Origin: Mycobacterium sp. 236(2023)
Lineage (GTDB): Bacteria > Actinomycetota > Actinomycetes > Mycobacteriales > Mycobacteriaceae
Length of the DNA stretch: 64,000 nt
Direction of reading: 5' to 3'
Assembly (NCBI RefSeq): GCF_029623955.1
Contig: NZ_JARSBP010000002.1
Location: 744,001 to 808,000, forward strand
This document shows positions 8,253 through 19,224 of the stretch, piece after piece (positions within the stretch are counted from its first letter, which is position 1; every line of letters starts with the position of its first letter). The position numbers were made by a program, and so were the translations under genes. The notes below the pieces were generated by a model that saw nothing but the letters and a program-made list of their open reading frames with translations, searched no databases and was not told where the DNA came from.

Positions 8253-9137
8253 GCGCCGGGATGAGTAGGCGTAGCGGGGGATCTGCACCGCACCACGCCA
8301 ACCACGGGCATACATCGCAGCCTTCAGCTCCTCTATGACGTGGATGGGGTCGTCTTCTTTGACGACGACGGAGACGGCCCATCCGCGGCGGCGCAGTGCA
8401 GGAATGGCGTATCGGTCCAACAGATACTGCTTGCGATCGGACTGGTGTTGGCCCCCGTCGTACTCGAAGGCGACTTGATAGCCGTCCCAGCCGAAGTCGA
8501 CGGTGCGAATGTGCTTCCCGTGTTCGTCGACGACGGGAATCTGGGTCTGGGGGATCGGAAAGCCACTGTCGATGACGAGCTTTCGCCACCAGGACTCGCG
8601 AGGCGACTGGGCGCCACCGTCGACGAAGGGAAGTACGGCCTTGAGGCGCGCGACGCCGCGGGCTCCCTTGTACCGCTTGGTCAAGACCAAGACGTCTTCG
8701 ATTGAGTACGGCCGCGCCGCCATGAGCGCATCGAGGCGCGCCATGGCGTCGTAGTCGGGTCGATAGCGGCCGAGGTCGAATGCAGTGCGGGCGGGGGATG
8801 CGAGAGGCAGACCGTCGAGATCCTGCCACTCGTCCGCGGCGATCCGCTCGTTCCGGGCGATGATGCCACCCGGTGGGCGGGGGCATTTGTAGACCAGCTC
8901 GATATCGACGGTGTCATCGATCCACTGCGCGCCGTGCAGTGCCGCTGCCGCCAATCCGCTGATCACTGCGACGCGCTGCGAATAGAGCCACGCGCCGATC
9001 GCGCGATCACGGACTGTCAGGCTCTGAACCCGTGGTGCGTGAACATTTCTGAATATCGGTTGGTAGTGCCGGCATAGCTCGTGTCGGGTGACGACGCCAT
9101 TCGCGATCGCTTCGGTGCCGATGATGATGTTGCTCAT
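8214..9137 (-). CDS. AbiEi-like N-terminal domain plus DUF559 nuclease-like domain protein
   Basis: A 307-residue protein from ATG 9137 (a longer frame from 9182 adds an unlikely leader). The N-terminal half resembles the AbiEi-type antitoxin-like region common in actinobacteria (an SGLAAAALHGAQW stretch and SPARTAFDL). The C-terminal half resembles DUF559/Vsr-like PD-(D/E)XK nucleases: a VDFGW strand, then FEYDG and QHQSDRK. Its biological role is not established; defence or DNA processing is possible. A second, interrupted copy lies at 30393-31289. No toxin partner gene is adjacent. It is bracketed by two related palindromes, which may mark it as a transferable single-gene unit. Confidence 0.75.
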   Translation of the reverse strand: MSNIIIGTEAIANGVVTRHELCRHYQPIFRNVHAPRVQSLTVRDRAIGAWLYSQRVAVISGLAAAALHGAQWIDDTVDIELVYKCPRPPGGIIARNERIAADEWQDLDGLPLASPARTAFDLGRYRPDYDAMARLDALMAARPYSIEDVLVLTKRYKGARGVARLKAVLPFVDGGAQSPRESWWRKLVIDSGFPIPQTQIPVVDEHGKHIRTVDFGWDGYQVAFEYDGGQHQSDRKQYLLDRYAIPALRRRGWAVSVVVKEDDPIHVIEELKAAMYARGWRGAVQIPRYAYSSRRRAEIASRQGKCE

Positions 9138-9200
9138 GGCCGAATGGTCGTCGTGGGGACCGACGAAACTGAGGCCTGCCACCGATGTTATCCACAGCGA

Positions 9201-9265
9201 CCGCCGAGATTGCGTATGCGCAGACGTCTACTCGAACTTCTGCTGCTGGAATGCAATTTCGGCGG
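9201..9265. repeat. Palindrome at the 5' side of the DUF559 gene
   Basis: CCGCCGAGATTGC (9201-9213) pairs with 9253-9265 with one mismatch. The right arm reads, on the minus strand, CCGCCGAAATTGCATTCCAG, matching the hairpin at 8186. It also lies at the 3' end of the nei2 gene, where it could act as its terminator. Confidence 0.6.
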
Positions 9266-9268
9266 GAA

Positions 9269-10021
9269 CTAGCGCTGGCAGTTCGGGCACCAGTAGGTGA
9301 CGCGTTCGGTGTCCTTGTCGGTCTCGATAGGCGTGTTGCATCGACGGCAGGGGAGGCCGGCCCGTCCATACACCCACACATCCTGGCCGTGGCGGGTGTT
9401 GCCGGTCGTCGTGCGATTGTTGCGTAATCGGTTCGCCCACAACATCTGTTGCGAGCGCGTGGCCAACCGGAGCGGATCGGTGACCTCCCGAACCGGCGTC
9501 CACGGCAGCAGCCCGAACACGAAGCACAGCTCGTTGGCAAACACGTTGCCGACGCCGGCCATGACCCGCTGATCCAGCAGCGTCTCGGCCAGCGGCCGAT
9601 CGGGGTCGGCCACCATATTGGCGGCCGCCAGCTCGGCCGACCAGTCGGGCCCGAGCAGATCCGGGCCCAGGTGCGCGACCGACTCCATATCGGTCGCGCG
9701 GTCGAGGACCTCCAGCACCCCGAGATCCACACCCGAGGCCCGGGACTCGGCGGTCTCCAGCACGATGCGGATCTTGTATGCCGGGACCCGGACCCGGCCG
9801 ATCACCCACGCGCCGTCCATCTTCAGATGCGAATGGATGCTGGCCTGACCCACCCGGATGAACAGGTGCTTACCGCGACTGAGCACTTCGTCGACGACTT
9901 GACCCGAAAGGTCCACCGCCGCATAGCGCGGGACGCGGACGTCGCACCGCGTCAGTTGCCGGCCCTCCAGAGCGTCCCGCAGTTTGGAGGCGGCGCGAAA
10001 GACGGTGTCACCTTCGGGCAT
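9269..10021 (-). CDS. nei2: Endonuclease VIII-type DNA glycosylase/AP lyase (Nei2)
   Basis: A 250-residue Fpg/Nei-family enzyme that removes oxidised pyrimidines and cleaves at the abasic site. The catalytic N-terminus PEGDT is present (Pro2, Glu3), as are Lys51 and the helix-two-turn-helix region (about 150-168, [12 protein letters not shown]). The zinc finger has C225, C228, C245 and C248. Its ATG overlaps the stop of lhr by one base, so it is translated from the helicase transcript. The same pair is seen in other mycobacteria (Rv3296-Rv3297), where Lhr is linked to DNA-damage responses. Confidence 0.92.
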   Translation of the reverse strand: MPEGDTVFRAASKLRDALEGRQLTRCDVRVPRYAAVDLSGQVVDEVLSRGKHLFIRVGQASIHSHLKMDGAWVIGRVRVPAYKIRIVLETAESRASGVDLGVLEVLDRATDMESVAHLGPDLLGPDWSAELAAANMVADPDRPLAETLLDQRVMAGVGNVFANELCFVFGLLPWTPVREVTDPLRLATRSQQMLWANRLRNNRTTTGNTRHGQDVWVYGRAGLPCRRCNTPIETDKDTERVTYWCPNCQR

Positions 10022-13000
10022 CAGCGCAGCCGCAGTCCTCGGGGTGTCCGCGAGAACCCGGCCGTCGTCAACGCCTCGACCATCGCCGACCCGCGCGACT
10101 CCAGGACGGGCACCCCGTCGATGCGTTCCACAAGCAATGCCGGAACCCGTTGGCGCGTCACGAGTTCAGCCAGTGCAGCCGCGGCGGCGTTGGCCGTCTC
10201 GGGGTCGGCGGTGAAGCTCAGCAGCGACCGGCCACCCCGTTCCACGAACCAGGTCAGCTCGCCGTCGACGAGCACGACGAGAGCGCCCGCTTTACGACCG
10301 GGTCGGTGGGCGGTTTCGCCGTCGGTGCTTCGGGTCGGCCACGGAAGCGCGGCACCATAGGGATTGGCGGGATCGGTGGCGGCCAACGCGATGGCGCGCA
10401 GGCTCTGTTGCTTATCGTCGATGCTGTCGGCGTGACTGCGCAGCCGGTCGACGGTGCTGGCGGTCGCAAACTGTGCGCCGCCAAGGGATTCGACGAAATA
10501 GCCGCGCTGGCAGCGGCCCGCATCCTCCATCGTGGTCAGCACCTTGTACATCGAGGCGAACCCGCCGGCAATGTTCTCGGCGGCCACCGCGCCTTTCGTC
10601 AGCACTCCGTGGCGTGCCAGTAGTTGGTCGGCCTGGTAGTGCGCCCGCACAGTCGAATCCACCTCTGCCACGGGCAGCGCCGACCACCGCCCGGCCACTG
10701 TCGGATCGGAATCACGGTGTGCGCTGAGGCTGGACGTGCTGAGGCTGTAACGGCTCAACCGCGGCGCCCGCCGGTGTCGATGCGACGGCGTGGCCGTCCG
10801 CCGGCTACCCGATCCCTTCGTGCCTGCCAGCAGCGCCCGCACCGGAGCGAACGTGTCCCCACCGACATAGCCGGCCCAGATCAACTGCCACAGAGCTTCT
10901 TTCAACGACTCTGTCGACACTCCGTCAATGGACAGTTGCCGGAAGAAGTAGGCGCCACCACCCGACAGCGCCGCCAGGACCTGATGGTGGACGTCGGTCA
11001 GATCGAGCTCGCCCGGCGGTGCGAGCGACAACGGTGCGGTATCCGTCGGGTGGAACGACACCCAACCGTCCGCGGCCGACAGCGACCCGGATCCCGACCA
11101 CAGCACCTCGCCGGAGGCCAGCAATTCGTCGAGCATGCCGGGCTGGTAGTCGCGGACGCGCTGACCGAAGACCAGCGGCTCGACCGCCGAGGCGGGCATC
11201 GGCACCCCGGCCAGCTGGTCGATCACCGACGCGAGGCCGTCCACCCCGGACACCGAGTCCGAACCCAGCATCTGCCATGCAGGGAGGAACCGGCCGAACG
11301 CCGCCGTGCTGACCGGTTCGATCTGTGCGCGGAGGGCGGCCAGCGAGCGCCGACGCAGAATGCGCAGCACCTCGGCGTCGCACCACTGGTCGACCCCGCC
11401 GGAATCGGTGGGCACGTCGGTGAATTCGCCCCGGACGAGCTTGCCGTCGGCGGCCAGTCGGCCCAGCACGTCGGCGGCGACTCGGAGCCCCAGGCCGAAC
11501 CGCGCCGCCGCGTCGGCGGTGGTGAACGGCCCGCGGGTGCGCGCATACCGCGACAGCAGTTCACCCAACGGATCGACAATGGGTTCGAGAAACGCCATCG
11601 GGACGCCGACGGGCACGGCCACGCCGACACCGTCACGCAACCGCCCGATGTCCTCGACTGCCGCCCACCAGGTCTGTCCGGCGTAGGAGACCGTCACGAC
11701 CCGCTTGGCGGTCAGCAGACCTTCGAGCCAACCACCGACCTCCGATTGAGCGCACCGCTCGGCGATCTCGTCGGATGTCAGCGGCCCGAGGAGACGTAGC
11801 AGGTCTGCCACACCCTCGGCGTCGCGCACGAGCCGTTCCGGGGTGAGGTGCTGCAACTGGCGCGTCGTGTTCACGATCACGTCGGCGTCGAGCAGCTCGC
11901 GCAGTTCGACGCGGCCCAGCAGCTCGGCCAGCAGCGTCGGATCCAAAGCGAGTGCGGCGGCGCGCCGTTCGGCCAGGGGGCTGTCGCCCTCGTACATGAA
12001 CGCGCCCACGTATCCGAACAGCAGCGACGCCGCGAACGGGGACGGGGTTTGCGTCTCGACCTCCATGAGCCGCACCCGGCGTTGGGCGATCCGGCCCATC
12101 AATGCGCTCAGCGTGGGGACGTCGTAGACATCCTGCAGGCATTCCCGGACCGCTTCGAGCACGATGGGGAAGTCGGGGTAGTTGCGCGCGACGTCGAGCA
12201 GTTGAGCGGCTCGCTGACGCTGGTGCCACAGCGGTGAGCGCTTGCCGGGGTGGCGGCGGGGCAGCAGCAACGCACGGGCGGCGCACTCCCGGAACCGCGA
12301 CGCGAACAGCGCCGACGAACTGACCTCCGTTGTGACCAAAGGTTCGATCTCGTCGGCGTCGAACACGAAAATGTCGGCACCGGGGGCGGTGTCATCGGTG
12401 TCGGGCAGGCGCACGATGATGCCGTCATCGGAGGCGGTCGGTTTCTCGTCGATGCCGTACCGCTCGTAAAGCCGCTTGCCCACAGCAAGGGCCAGCGGGC
12501 CGTGAACCCGAAGTCCATAGGGAGAGTGCAGGATCACCCGCCAGTCGCCCAGCTCGTCACGGAATCGCTCCACGACGAGCGTGGTGTCCGACGGCACCGC
12601 CGACGTCGCCGCGCGCTGTTCGTCGATCAGCTGCCACAGATTGTCTGTCGCGTAGCTGTCGAATCCGACTTGTTGACAACGCAATTCGAAGTCCGGGCGG
12701 TCGAGCCGGGCGAGCTCACCGGTGAACGCGCCGATCGCCGCTCCCAGCTCAGCGGGCCGCCCGACTCCGTCGCCGCGCCAGAACGGCAAGCGGGCCGGCT
12801 CACCCGGGGCGGGAATCACGAGCACCCTGTCGTGGGTGATCTCGGTGATCCGCCAGCTCGTCGCGCCGAGGGAGATCACGTCGCCCGGCCGCGACTCGTA
12901 CACCATCTCCTCGTCGAGTTCACCCACGCGAGAGGGCTTCTCGGAATCGGCGCTCGATGCCAGGAACACCGTGAACAGGCCGCGGTCGGGAATCGCGCCA

Positions 13001-14565
13001 CCGGACGTGACCGCGAGCCGCTGCGCACCGGGCCGCGATGTCAGCGTGCCGGTGTCGCGGTCGTACACGATGCGGGGGCGCAACTCGGCGAACTCCGTCG
13101 ACGGGTACTTGCCTGAGAGCAGGTCGAGGGTCGCTTCGAAAGCGCTGCGCGGGAGTGTCGCGAACGGTGCGCTGCGCCGCACGGTGTCGAACCACGCCTC
13201 AGCGCTGATGGGCTCCAGCGCCGCGGCGGCGACCGTGTGCTGGGCGAGAACGTCGAGCGGGTTGGCGGGCACCCGCATCGTCTCGATCTGTCCGGCCAGC
13301 ATGCGCTGCACGCTGACGGCACACCCGATGAGGTCGGTGCGATGCTTGGGGAACAGCACACCCTGGCTGATCTCGCCGACCTGGTGGCCGGCGCGGCCGA
13401 TGCGCTGCAGGCCGCTGGCCACCGAGGGCGGGGTTTCGACCTGGATCACCAGATCGACCGAGCCCATGTCGATTCCGAGCTCGAGGCTCGATGTGGCGAC
13501 GACGGCCTTGAGCCGACCGCTCTTGAGGGCGTCCTCGACGTCGGCGCGGGCTTCCTTGCTCACCGAGCCGTGGTGGGCGCGGGCCAGCACCGGCTCCGCG
13601 CCGTAGGTCTGCCCGCTGCCCATGATGTGGGCGGGCGCCCCGCCGGCCACACCGGGGTTGTGGGCGCCCAGTTCGACACCGGCCCGCTCGGCATGGATCT
13701 CGTTGAGCCGGGCCGTCAGTCGTTCAGCGAGGCGGCGGGAGTTGGTGAAGACGATCGACGAATTGTGCGCTTCGACGAGGTCGACGATCCGTTCCTCGAC
13801 ATCCGGCCAGATCGAGTTGTCCTCGAGGTTGGCCATGTCGGGCACGGGAACCTGGACCGACAGGTCGAACGTCTTGGCGGCGGGCGGGGCGACGATGGTC
13901 GTCGGGGATGCGCCCGACAGGAAACGCGCGACTTCCTCGGCGGGACGCACCGTCGCGGACAGGCCGATCCGTTGGGCGGGCGAGTCCAGCATCGCGTCCA
14001 GGCGCTCCAAGGACAGGGCCAGGTGCGCGCCACGCTTAGTGCCGGCGACGGCGTGCACCTCGTCGATGATCACCGTGTGCACGCTTGCCAACGTCTCGCG
14101 GGCCGCCGACGTGAGCATCAGGAACAGAGATTCGGGTGTGGTGATCAGGATGTCGGGCGGCTTAGTGATCAGCTCCCGGCGCTTGCTGGGGGTGGTGTCG
14201 CCGGACCGGACCCCGACGCTGATGGCCGGCGGCTCCTCGCCGACGCGCTCGGCGATGCGTGAGATCCCGGTCAGAGGGGTGCGAAGGTTGCGCTCGACGT
14301 CGACAGCCAGCGCCTTCAACGGGGAGACATACAGAACCCGGGTGGCGCGGGTGTCTCGGGGCTCGCGAGCCAAGCCATCGATCGCCCACAGGAACGCGGC
14401 GAGCGTCTTACCTGAGCCGGTCGGTGCGATGACCAGCGTGTTATCACCGTCGGCGATGGCGTTCCACGCCTCGGCCTGCGCCGGAGTCGGCTCGACGAAC
14501 GTGCCCGTGAACCACTCACGTGTGAGTCCGCTGAAACGCGCCAGCGGGTCGGTCGTGGTGGACAT
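10021..14565 (-). CDS. lhr: Large ATP-dependent helicase-related protein Lhr
   Basis: A 1514-residue superfamily-2 helicase, full-length for the bacterial long Lhr class. Motif I PTGSGKT is at 48-54, the DEVH box at 168-171 and SAT at 203-205. The helicase motif 'QRIGRAGHQ' is present in the second RecA domain. About 900 residues then follow the Lhr core and form the C-terminal domain. Mycobacterial Lhr translocates 3'-5' on single-stranded DNA, unwinds DNA and prefers RNA-DNA duplexes; it is induced by DNA damage. ATG 14565 matches the family N-terminus. It is transcribed divergently from the LuxR regulator and translationally coupled to nei2. Confidence 0.95.
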   Translation of the reverse strand: MSTTTDPLARFSGLTREWFTGTFVEPTPAQAEAWNAIADGDNTLVIAPTGSGKTLAAFLWAIDGLAREPRDTRATRVLYVSPLKALAVDVERNLRTPLTGISRIAERVGEEPPAISVGVRSGDTTPSKRRELITKPPDILITTPESLFLMLTSAARETLASVHTVIIDEVHAVAGTKRGAHLALSLERLDAMLDSPAQRIGLSATVRPAEEVARFLSGASPTTIVAPPAAKTFDLSVQVPVPDMANLEDNSIWPDVEERIVDLVEAHNSSIVFTNSRRLAERLTARLNEIHAERAGVELGAHNPGVAGGAPAHIMGSGQTYGAEPVLARAHHGSVSKEARADVEDALKSGRLKAVVATSSLELGIDMGSVDLVIQVETPPSVASGLQRIGRAGHQVGEISQGVLFPKHRTDLIGCAVSVQRMLAGQIETMRVPANPLDVLAQHTVAAAALEPISAEAWFDTVRRSAPFATLPRSAFEATLDLLSGKYPSTEFAELRPRIVYDRDTGTLTSRPGAQRLAVTSGGAIPDRGLFTVFLASSADSEKPSRVGELDEEMVYESRPGDVISLGATSWRITEITHDRVLVIPAPGEPARLPFWRGDGVGRPAELGAAIGAFTGELARLDRPDFELRCQQVGFDSYATDNLWQLIDEQRAATSAVPSDTTLVVERFRDELGDWRVILHSPYGLRVHGPLALAVGKRLYERYGIDEKPTASDDGIIVRLPDTDDTAPGADIFVFDADEIEPLVTTEVSSSALFASRFRECAARALLLPRRHPGKRSPLWHQRQRAAQLLDVARNYPDFPIVLEAVRECLQDVYDVPTLSALMGRIAQRRVRLMEVETQTPSPFAASLLFGYVGAFMYEGDSPLAERRAAALALDPTLLAELLGRVELRELLDADVIVNTTRQLQHLTPERLVRDAEGVADLLRLLGPLTSDEIAERCAQSEVGGWLEGLLTAKRVVTVSYAGQTWWAAVEDIGRLRDGVGVAVPVGVPMAFLEPIVDPLGELLSRYARTRGPFTTADAAARFGLGLRVAADVLGRLAADGKLVRGEFTDVPTDSGGVDQWCDAEVLRILRRRSLAALRAQIEPVSTAAFGRFLPAWQMLGSDSVSGVDGLASVIDQLAGVPMPASAVEPLVFGQRVRDYQPGMLDELLASGEVLWSGSGSLSAADGWVSFHPTDTAPLSLAPPGELDLTDVHHQVLAALSGGGAYFFRQLSIDGVSTESLKEALWQLIWAGYVGGDTFAPVRALLAGTKGSGSRRTATPSHRHRRAPRLSRYSLSTSSLSAHRDSDPTVAGRWSALPVAEVDSTVRAHYQADQLLARHGVLTKGAVAAENIAGGFASMYKVLTTMEDAGRCQRGYFVESLGGAQFATASTVDRLRSHADSIDDKQQSLRAIALAATDPANPYGAALPWPTRSTDGETAHRPGRKAGALVVLVDGELTWFVERGGRSLLSFTADPETANAAAAALAELVTRQRVPALLVERIDGVPVLESRGSAMVEALTTAGFSRTPRGLRLR

Positions 14566-14661
14566 GGGTCCATGGTGCCCTCAGGTGCCGACAATTAGGC
14601 GGGTGGGCGGGATCGGCACCGTCAATAACGGCGACCTTTTGTCAGATTCAGACATAAGATC

Positions 14662-16866
14662 TTGATCGTGGTGGCGGGGGATTGGCGGCCGCATGTTCCG
14701 GCCGCGACTTTGGGGCGGCCGAGAATCGCCGACCGCATCGTCCGGCGTCCGGACCTGCTCACGAAGCTGGGAGCGGCTGCCGGTGGTGACCTCGTGGTCG
14801 TGACCGCCCCAGCGGGCTACGGCAAGACCACCGCGGCGGCGGTGTGGGATACCGAGGACAGCCGCACGTTCGCGTGGGCACGTATCGACCACCTCGACGA
14901 CGACCCCACTCACCTGCTCCTGCACATCGCCACCGCGATCGTGCGGAGCACCGATGCCGACAACAACCTGCTGTCCTTCCTCGGCGGACCCGGTCGAGAT
15001 GCGAACACGCACCTCTTGCCTGCGGTCGTCCAGCTTCTTGAGGAATGCGGGCCCGTGGTCGTGGTGCTCGACGACGTCCACAAGCTATCGACTCCTGAGG
15101 CAACCACGACGCTGCACGCCCTCGTCGATGCGGCTCCGCCGACGACGACCATTGCCCTCCTCGGTCGCTACCTGTTGCCGCTGGAAGTCCCGCGCCGCCG
15201 ACTCCAGGGCGACGTCATCGAAGTCGGGCAGGATCTGTTGCGTTTCTCTGCTGACGAGGCGGTGGCCGCTGTCGAGTCGGTGATCGGACTCAGCGACGAC
15301 GCCACCTTGGCTGCGGTGGTCAACCTGTGTGAGGGCTGGGCGGCCGGGGTGATCCTGACGGCGATGGCACTGCGCGACGGTGCCGCGCTGGAGGCGCTCG
15401 CGGGGCGCAATAACTTCGTGGTCGACTACATCGTCGAGGAGGTCATCGACCGACTCGACGCCCACACGGCGACTTTCGTTCTCGAATCGGCGGTGCTCGA
15501 CCGTTTCAACGCCGAACAGTTGGATGCTGTCCTCGGGCGTGATGACTCGGCCCGCATGCTGGGCGTGATGTCGACATCGGGCAATCCCTTCCTGATTTCT
15601 CTTGATCACCAAGGGGATTGGTTTCGGTACCATCACCTTTTCGGGGATGTGCTGCGGGGTCGTCTGCGTGATGTCCAGCCGGCTCGATTTCGGACGTTGG
15701 CCTCTGGCGCAGCAGATCTGCTGGAACGTGTGGGTGATATCGACGGTGCCCTTCTTCATGCGCTCGAGGCGGGGGACCGGGAGCGCGCCGCCGCGCTGGT
15801 GGGCCGCGAAGCGGTCCGGCTCGGCTTCGACGGCCGAGTCGGTGTGCTCGCCAGAAGGCTGAGCATGCTCGACGCACGCACCTTCGCCGAGCATCCGGAC
15901 GCCGCGGTCGCGCGCGCATGGCTCGGCGTCACGAAGGCCGACGCCGAGCTCATCCAGCGGTCACTGATGCTGGCGCTGCGCAGCGATCACGGAAGTCCAC
16001 TGTCCGACGGCACGCCGTCGGTCAATGTTGCTGTAGCCCTGATCAGTTCGCTCGTGGGCGCCGGCGGAGTGGCCGAGGTCGTGCGGCATGCCGATATCGT
16101 CCGCGCCGCCGGTGACAGCCTGGTCAACCCATGGTGGGGTGCGGCGACCGTGATGAAAGGCGCCGCCGAAGCCATGCGGGGGCAGGTCAACAAGGCGCGC
16201 CTGCTCTTGGAATCCGCCCTACCGGTCATCGAGGATCTGCCCGGGTTTCACGCCGCGGCGCTGGCGCACCTCGCACTTCTCGATCTGGGTGCCGGAGACG
16301 ACGAAGGGGCCGTGCAACGTTCCGACGCGGCCCGGATGCTCGTCGACAAGTACGACCTGTGCGACGTGGTGCCGATGATCGTCGTGTACTCGACGAGTGC
16401 GGTCATGGCGGCACGCGTGGGGGACGAGGCAGGGGCGCGGAGCTCAGCTGCGACGGCCCAGACGCTGCTCGACCGTCTGGGACACCTGTCGGCGCGCACC
16501 GCACTGCTGGGGCACGGACTGCTCGCCTGGACGGCGGCGGTGATGCAGGATCCGGAAATGCTCAGCGGCCATCTCGCCGTGGCGGACCGCATCCGCCACC
16601 GCGAACCTGACGCCATCGCACTGGTGCAACGCGTCGAGCGGGTGAAAGCGATGGCGGCAGGTGGCACCCATCCCCTCACAGCCGCCGAACTTCGACTGTT
16701 ACCGCAGCTGGCCACCCATCTTTCGCTGCAACGGATTTCCGAAGAACTAGTGCTCGGTCGTGAAACCGTGAAGAGCCAGGCGACATCGATCTACCGAAAA
16801 CTCGGAGTCTCATCCCGCGCTGAGACGGTCGCCGAAGCCAAGAGGGTCGGTCTGATCCCGGAGTGA
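14662..16866 (+). CDS. MalT-like STAND ATPase with C-terminal LuxR helix-turn-helix
   Basis: A 734-residue regulator. The Walker A PAGYGKTT is at 50-57 and Walker B VVVLDDVH at 133-140, as in signal-transduction ATPases of the MalT/LuxR (LAL) class. A long helical middle region (about 330-650) probably forms the sensor. The last 65 residues form a LuxR-type DNA-binding domain (LTAAELRLLPQLA, then ISEELVLGRETVKSQ). It is expected to oligomerise on ATP and inducer binding and activate transcription. The start is uncertain: TTG 14662 or GTG 14668. No target or ligand is apparent; the only close neighbour is the divergent lhr. Confidence 0.85.
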   Translation: MIVVAGDWRPHVPAATLGRPRIADRIVRRPDLLTKLGAAAGGDLVVVTAPAGYGKTTAAAVWDTEDSRTFAWARIDHLDDDPTHLLLHIATAIVRSTDADNNLLSFLGGPGRDANTHLLPAVVQLLEECGPVVVVLDDVHKLSTPEATTTLHALVDAAPPTTTIALLGRYLLPLEVPRRRLQGDVIEVGQDLLRFSADEAVAAVESVIGLSDDATLAAVVNLCEGWAAGVILTAMALRDGAALEALAGRNNFVVDYIVEEVIDRLDAHTATFVLESAVLDRFNAEQLDAVLGRDDSARMLGVMSTSGNPFLISLDHQGDWFRYHHLFGDVLRGRLRDVQPARFRTLASGAADLLERVGDIDGALLHALEAGDRERAAALVGREAVRLGFDGRVGVLARRLSMLDARTFAEHPDAAVARAWLGVTKADAELIQRSLMLALRSDHGSPLSDGTPSVNVAVALISSLVGAGGVAEVVRHADIVRAAGDSLVNPWWGAATVMKGAAEAMRGQVNKARLLLESALPVIEDLPGFHAAALAHLALLDLGAGDDEGAVQRSDAARMLVDKYDLCDVVPMIVVYSTSAVMAARVGDEAGARSSAATAQTLLDRLGHLSARTALLGHGLLAWTAAVMQDPEMLSGHLAVADRIRHREPDAIALVQRVERVKAMAAGGTHPLTAAELRLLPQLATHLSLQRISEELVLGRETVKSQATSIYRKLGVSSRAETVAEAKRVGLIPE

Positions 16867-16878
16867 GCCTGGGGCGTC

Positions 16879-17895
16879 TCATCCATAGGTCATTCTCGCC
16901 ACATTCCGCCATAGGTTCTGCAGACTCTCGGTACCGCCGAACAGCGTTGTGAAATGCGTGGAGTCGATGAGCACGATGTCGCCGGCCCGGTCACCGTCCG
17001 GCGGCATCCAGATCACTGCGTTGAACTCGATATTGCCTGACGCGGTGAACGGGTGCGGCCGGTCGAGATCGACCGGCTGGCGCCCCAGCACCCGAAGCGC
17101 GGCGCCTTCGGGGGCCGTCAGTTCGTAGTGGGGCAGGTGCTGGTGGAAGCTCAGCGTCGAAACCCCAGCCAGTAGCGCGAGCTCATCGAAATCACGAAAA
17201 GTGGTCAGTGGTAAAGGTTCTCGGGTGCCGGATTGAAGCGCCGGCCGAAGGCCCCAGATGTTGTGCACCGGGACGCCCAGCGCACGCATCAGTGATCGGG
17301 TATAGCGGCTGAATCGTTGCTTGCGTGGCACAAGCCTGTCGCCGTGGTGTTCGTACTCGATCTGACGTTGGGCGAGGTCGTCGGTGAATCCGACGTCGTG
17401 ATGTGGGGCGAGCAACAGGCAGGTGCCTTCACCGCGGAGCCATTCGCGGATCGCTTCGACCTCTTCGCGGTCGGCTTCCAGTCCCGAATTCAGGTGATCG
17501 AGTCCGAAGATCATCAACGTGTCGGTGTCTGCGAGGATCCGTTCGTCGATCGGCTGCCGGTAGCCGGCCTGGTCGACACGCTGGAAGACGGCGACGGGAT
17601 GGCCGGTTTCCTCTCCCGCCAGGTCCTGGAAGGAGAGGGTGGAGCGATGGAAGAGCTCGAGTGTCCCGGCGATGCCCTGGAGGAAATTCTCGGCTTCGAA
17701 CTCAGGCTTCTCGTAGGCGGGATAGACGACGTTGCGAACTTCGGTGAGAGTGGAGAACCGATTCGACATTGCTGCCGGATCACGTTGTGCTTCCCAGGGA
17801 TAACTCCACGTCCAGTAGATGCTGACCCGACGGCGGCCGTCGCGCGGCCGGGGCAGATGGTCCTGGTTGTACGTGCGGGCCGCTCGTACTCTCAT
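16879..17895 (-). CDS. Conserved protein of unknown function in DyP peroxidase operon
   Basis: A 338-residue soluble protein with no signal peptide or membrane segment. ATG 17895 overlaps the peroxidase stop (ATGA), so it is translationally coupled to it. The middle part ('DTLMIFGLDHLNSG', 'VEAIREWLRGEGTCLLLAPHHDVG') reads like alternating strands and helices of a class-I glutamine-amidotransferase or ThuA-like fold, but the catalytic Cys motif of amidotransferases is not seen. The C-terminal 'NIEFNAVIWMPPDGDRAGDIVLIDSTHFTTLFGG' is beta-rich. No function can be assigned; a role in handling the peroxidase substrate or product is inferred from the operon only. Confidence 0.7.
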   Translation of the reverse strand: MRVRAARTYNQDHLPRPRDGRRRVSIYWTWSYPWEAQRDPAAMSNRFSTLTEVRNVVYPAYEKPEFEAENFLQGIAGTLELFHRSTLSFQDLAGEETGHPVAVFQRVDQAGYRQPIDERILADTDTLMIFGLDHLNSGLEADREEVEAIREWLRGEGTCLLLAPHHDVGFTDDLAQRQIEYEHHGDRLVPRKQRFSRYTRSLMRALGVPVHNIWGLRPALQSGTREPLPLTTFRDFDELALLAGVSTLSFHQHLPHYELTAPEGAALRVLGRQPVDLDRPHPFTASGNIEFNAVIWMPPDGDRAGDIVLIDSTHFTTLFGGTESLQNLWRNVARMTYG

Positions 17896-19220
17896 TGGGG
17901 TCCCTCTGCCAGATAGCGCAGCGCGTTGAGGCCCGGCAGGAAGAAATACGCGCCACCGCGCAGCGTGGTGAACGCTGGGATTCCCTTGTGGACCTTGCGG
18001 ATCGGACGTTTGGGCACGGTGAAGTCCAACGTGCCGTCCTGAGTGCCGCAGATCGGGTCGTGTTCGTTGCGGAGTTCGTGGAACGACTTGTCGTTGATCC
18101 ACACGTTCTGCGCGAACTCGAACTGGCGGATCAGGCTCGCGCAGATGATGAACGCGGCGATACCGCGGTCGACGCCGTCCTCGGGCGCACCGTCAGGCAG
18201 AGCCGGCCCGTAGGTTGCGCCGCGACGAATCATCCTGCGGCGGTTCATGTTATGGGCGGTGTCCCTCGGATTGAGGCGGCGCGCGTGCGAACCGAGTGGG
18301 CATGCGTAGCCCAGAGGGTCCATCTCCTTGTAGTCGAAGTCGTTGTTGCGCATCGGATCCGCCCCCAACTCGGGGTCGTCGGCGTCGGGTGCCAGTACGA
18401 GGGGAGCGCCGCTGCGCCAGCGCCCCATGAACTTGGCGGCCAACAACTCCTGCTCTTGAGGACTCGCGGCGTTGTCCGCAAGATAGGAGCGGAAGGCCCC
18501 GACGTGCTCCTGAAGCATCCGGTAGGCCATGTAGCTTCCGTTGCGCGACAGTATCTGTGGCTCTGGGATCTCGGGTGTCGGGCTGAACTCGTCGGGGTAG
18601 CCGAGGATGAACTCGCCGGGTTCCAGAGGCGCTCCCGACCCTGGCGTCGGCTGCTCTCCGGAACCCTTCATGACGGGCTGGGAGAGCCTGTCCCGGAACC
18701 CGAAATGGTCGTGGGCGTAGTTGAACGGCGGGTTGGCGTTCAGGTCGAGATAGGACACCGTGCGGACGCCGTCGCAGCGCGCGACGAGCTTGTCGTGTTC
18801 ACCGACGCAGCGCCGGTGTTCCTCGTCATCGCGGGCGAAAAGGATGGCGATCGCGTGGATGTCGTCTCCGGCCAGCCCGCCCACCCAGTGTTCCGGAGCA
18901 TTGGCACCGGTGTCGCCGAGGATGTCGGCGCGGGCTGCCATGCCCTCGCGGAACTCGTCGGGAAAGGTGGCCAGTGCTTCCTCGGGAACGCCGAGCGCGC
19001 GAAGCCCAGTCCAGGTGAACGCCAACGTAATCCACCGTTTGGACGCATCCATGGTGGCGGCAGCGTCCGACGCCGACTGCACCCGATCGAGAAGCTCCGA
19101 CAACCAAGCCCGTCCCCCGGCAGGGGTGTCGAACGTCAGGAACTCGTACCGACCCGTCATGGCCGGCGTCCGGGTCAGCAGGATGTGCTGGATGTCGTCG
19201 AGATCGAGCGTGGCTTCCAC
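17892..19220 (-). CDS. DyP-type haem peroxidase
   Basis: A 442-residue DyP-family peroxidase. The proximal haem His312 is in PLGSHARR, and the downstream RRRMIRRGATYG motif and a C-terminal 'GGAYFFLPG' strand fit the family. The distal GxxDG motif reads GFRDR (174-178): the catalytic Asp177 is present but the final Gly is Arg. There is no Tat signal or encapsulin-targeting tail visible, so it is probably cytosolic. GTG 19220 lies four bases after the preceding gene. DyP enzymes use hydrogen peroxide to oxidise dyes, phenols or porphyrins; the natural substrate is unknown. It belongs to a three-gene operon with two proteins of unknown function. Confidence 0.87.
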   Translation of the reverse strand: MEATLDLDDIQHILLTRTPAMTGRYEFLTFDTPAGGRAWLSELLDRVQSASDAAATMDASKRWITLAFTWTGLRALGVPEEALATFPDEFREGMAARADILGDTGANAPEHWVGGLAGDDIHAIAILFARDDEEHRRCVGEHDKLVARCDGVRTVSYLDLNANPPFNYAHDHFGFRDRLSQPVMKGSGEQPTPGSGAPLEPGEFILGYPDEFSPTPEIPEPQILSRNGSYMAYRMLQEHVGAFRSYLADNAASPQEQELLAAKFMGRWRSGAPLVLAPDADDPELGADPMRNNDFDYKEMDPLGYACPLGSHARRLNPRDTAHNMNRRRMIRRGATYGPALPDGAPEDGVDRGIAAFIICASLIRQFEFAQNVWINDKSFHELRNEHDPICGTQDGTLDFTVPKRPIRKVHKGIPAFTTLRGGAYFFLPGLNALRYLAEGPQ

Positions 19221-19224
19221 TGGG

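Noticed and set aside
12250..14262. Long plus-strand open frames across the lhr gene
   Set aside because: They lie opposite a clear helicase gene in high-GC codons, have no ribosome sites and no recognisable domains. They are shadow frames.
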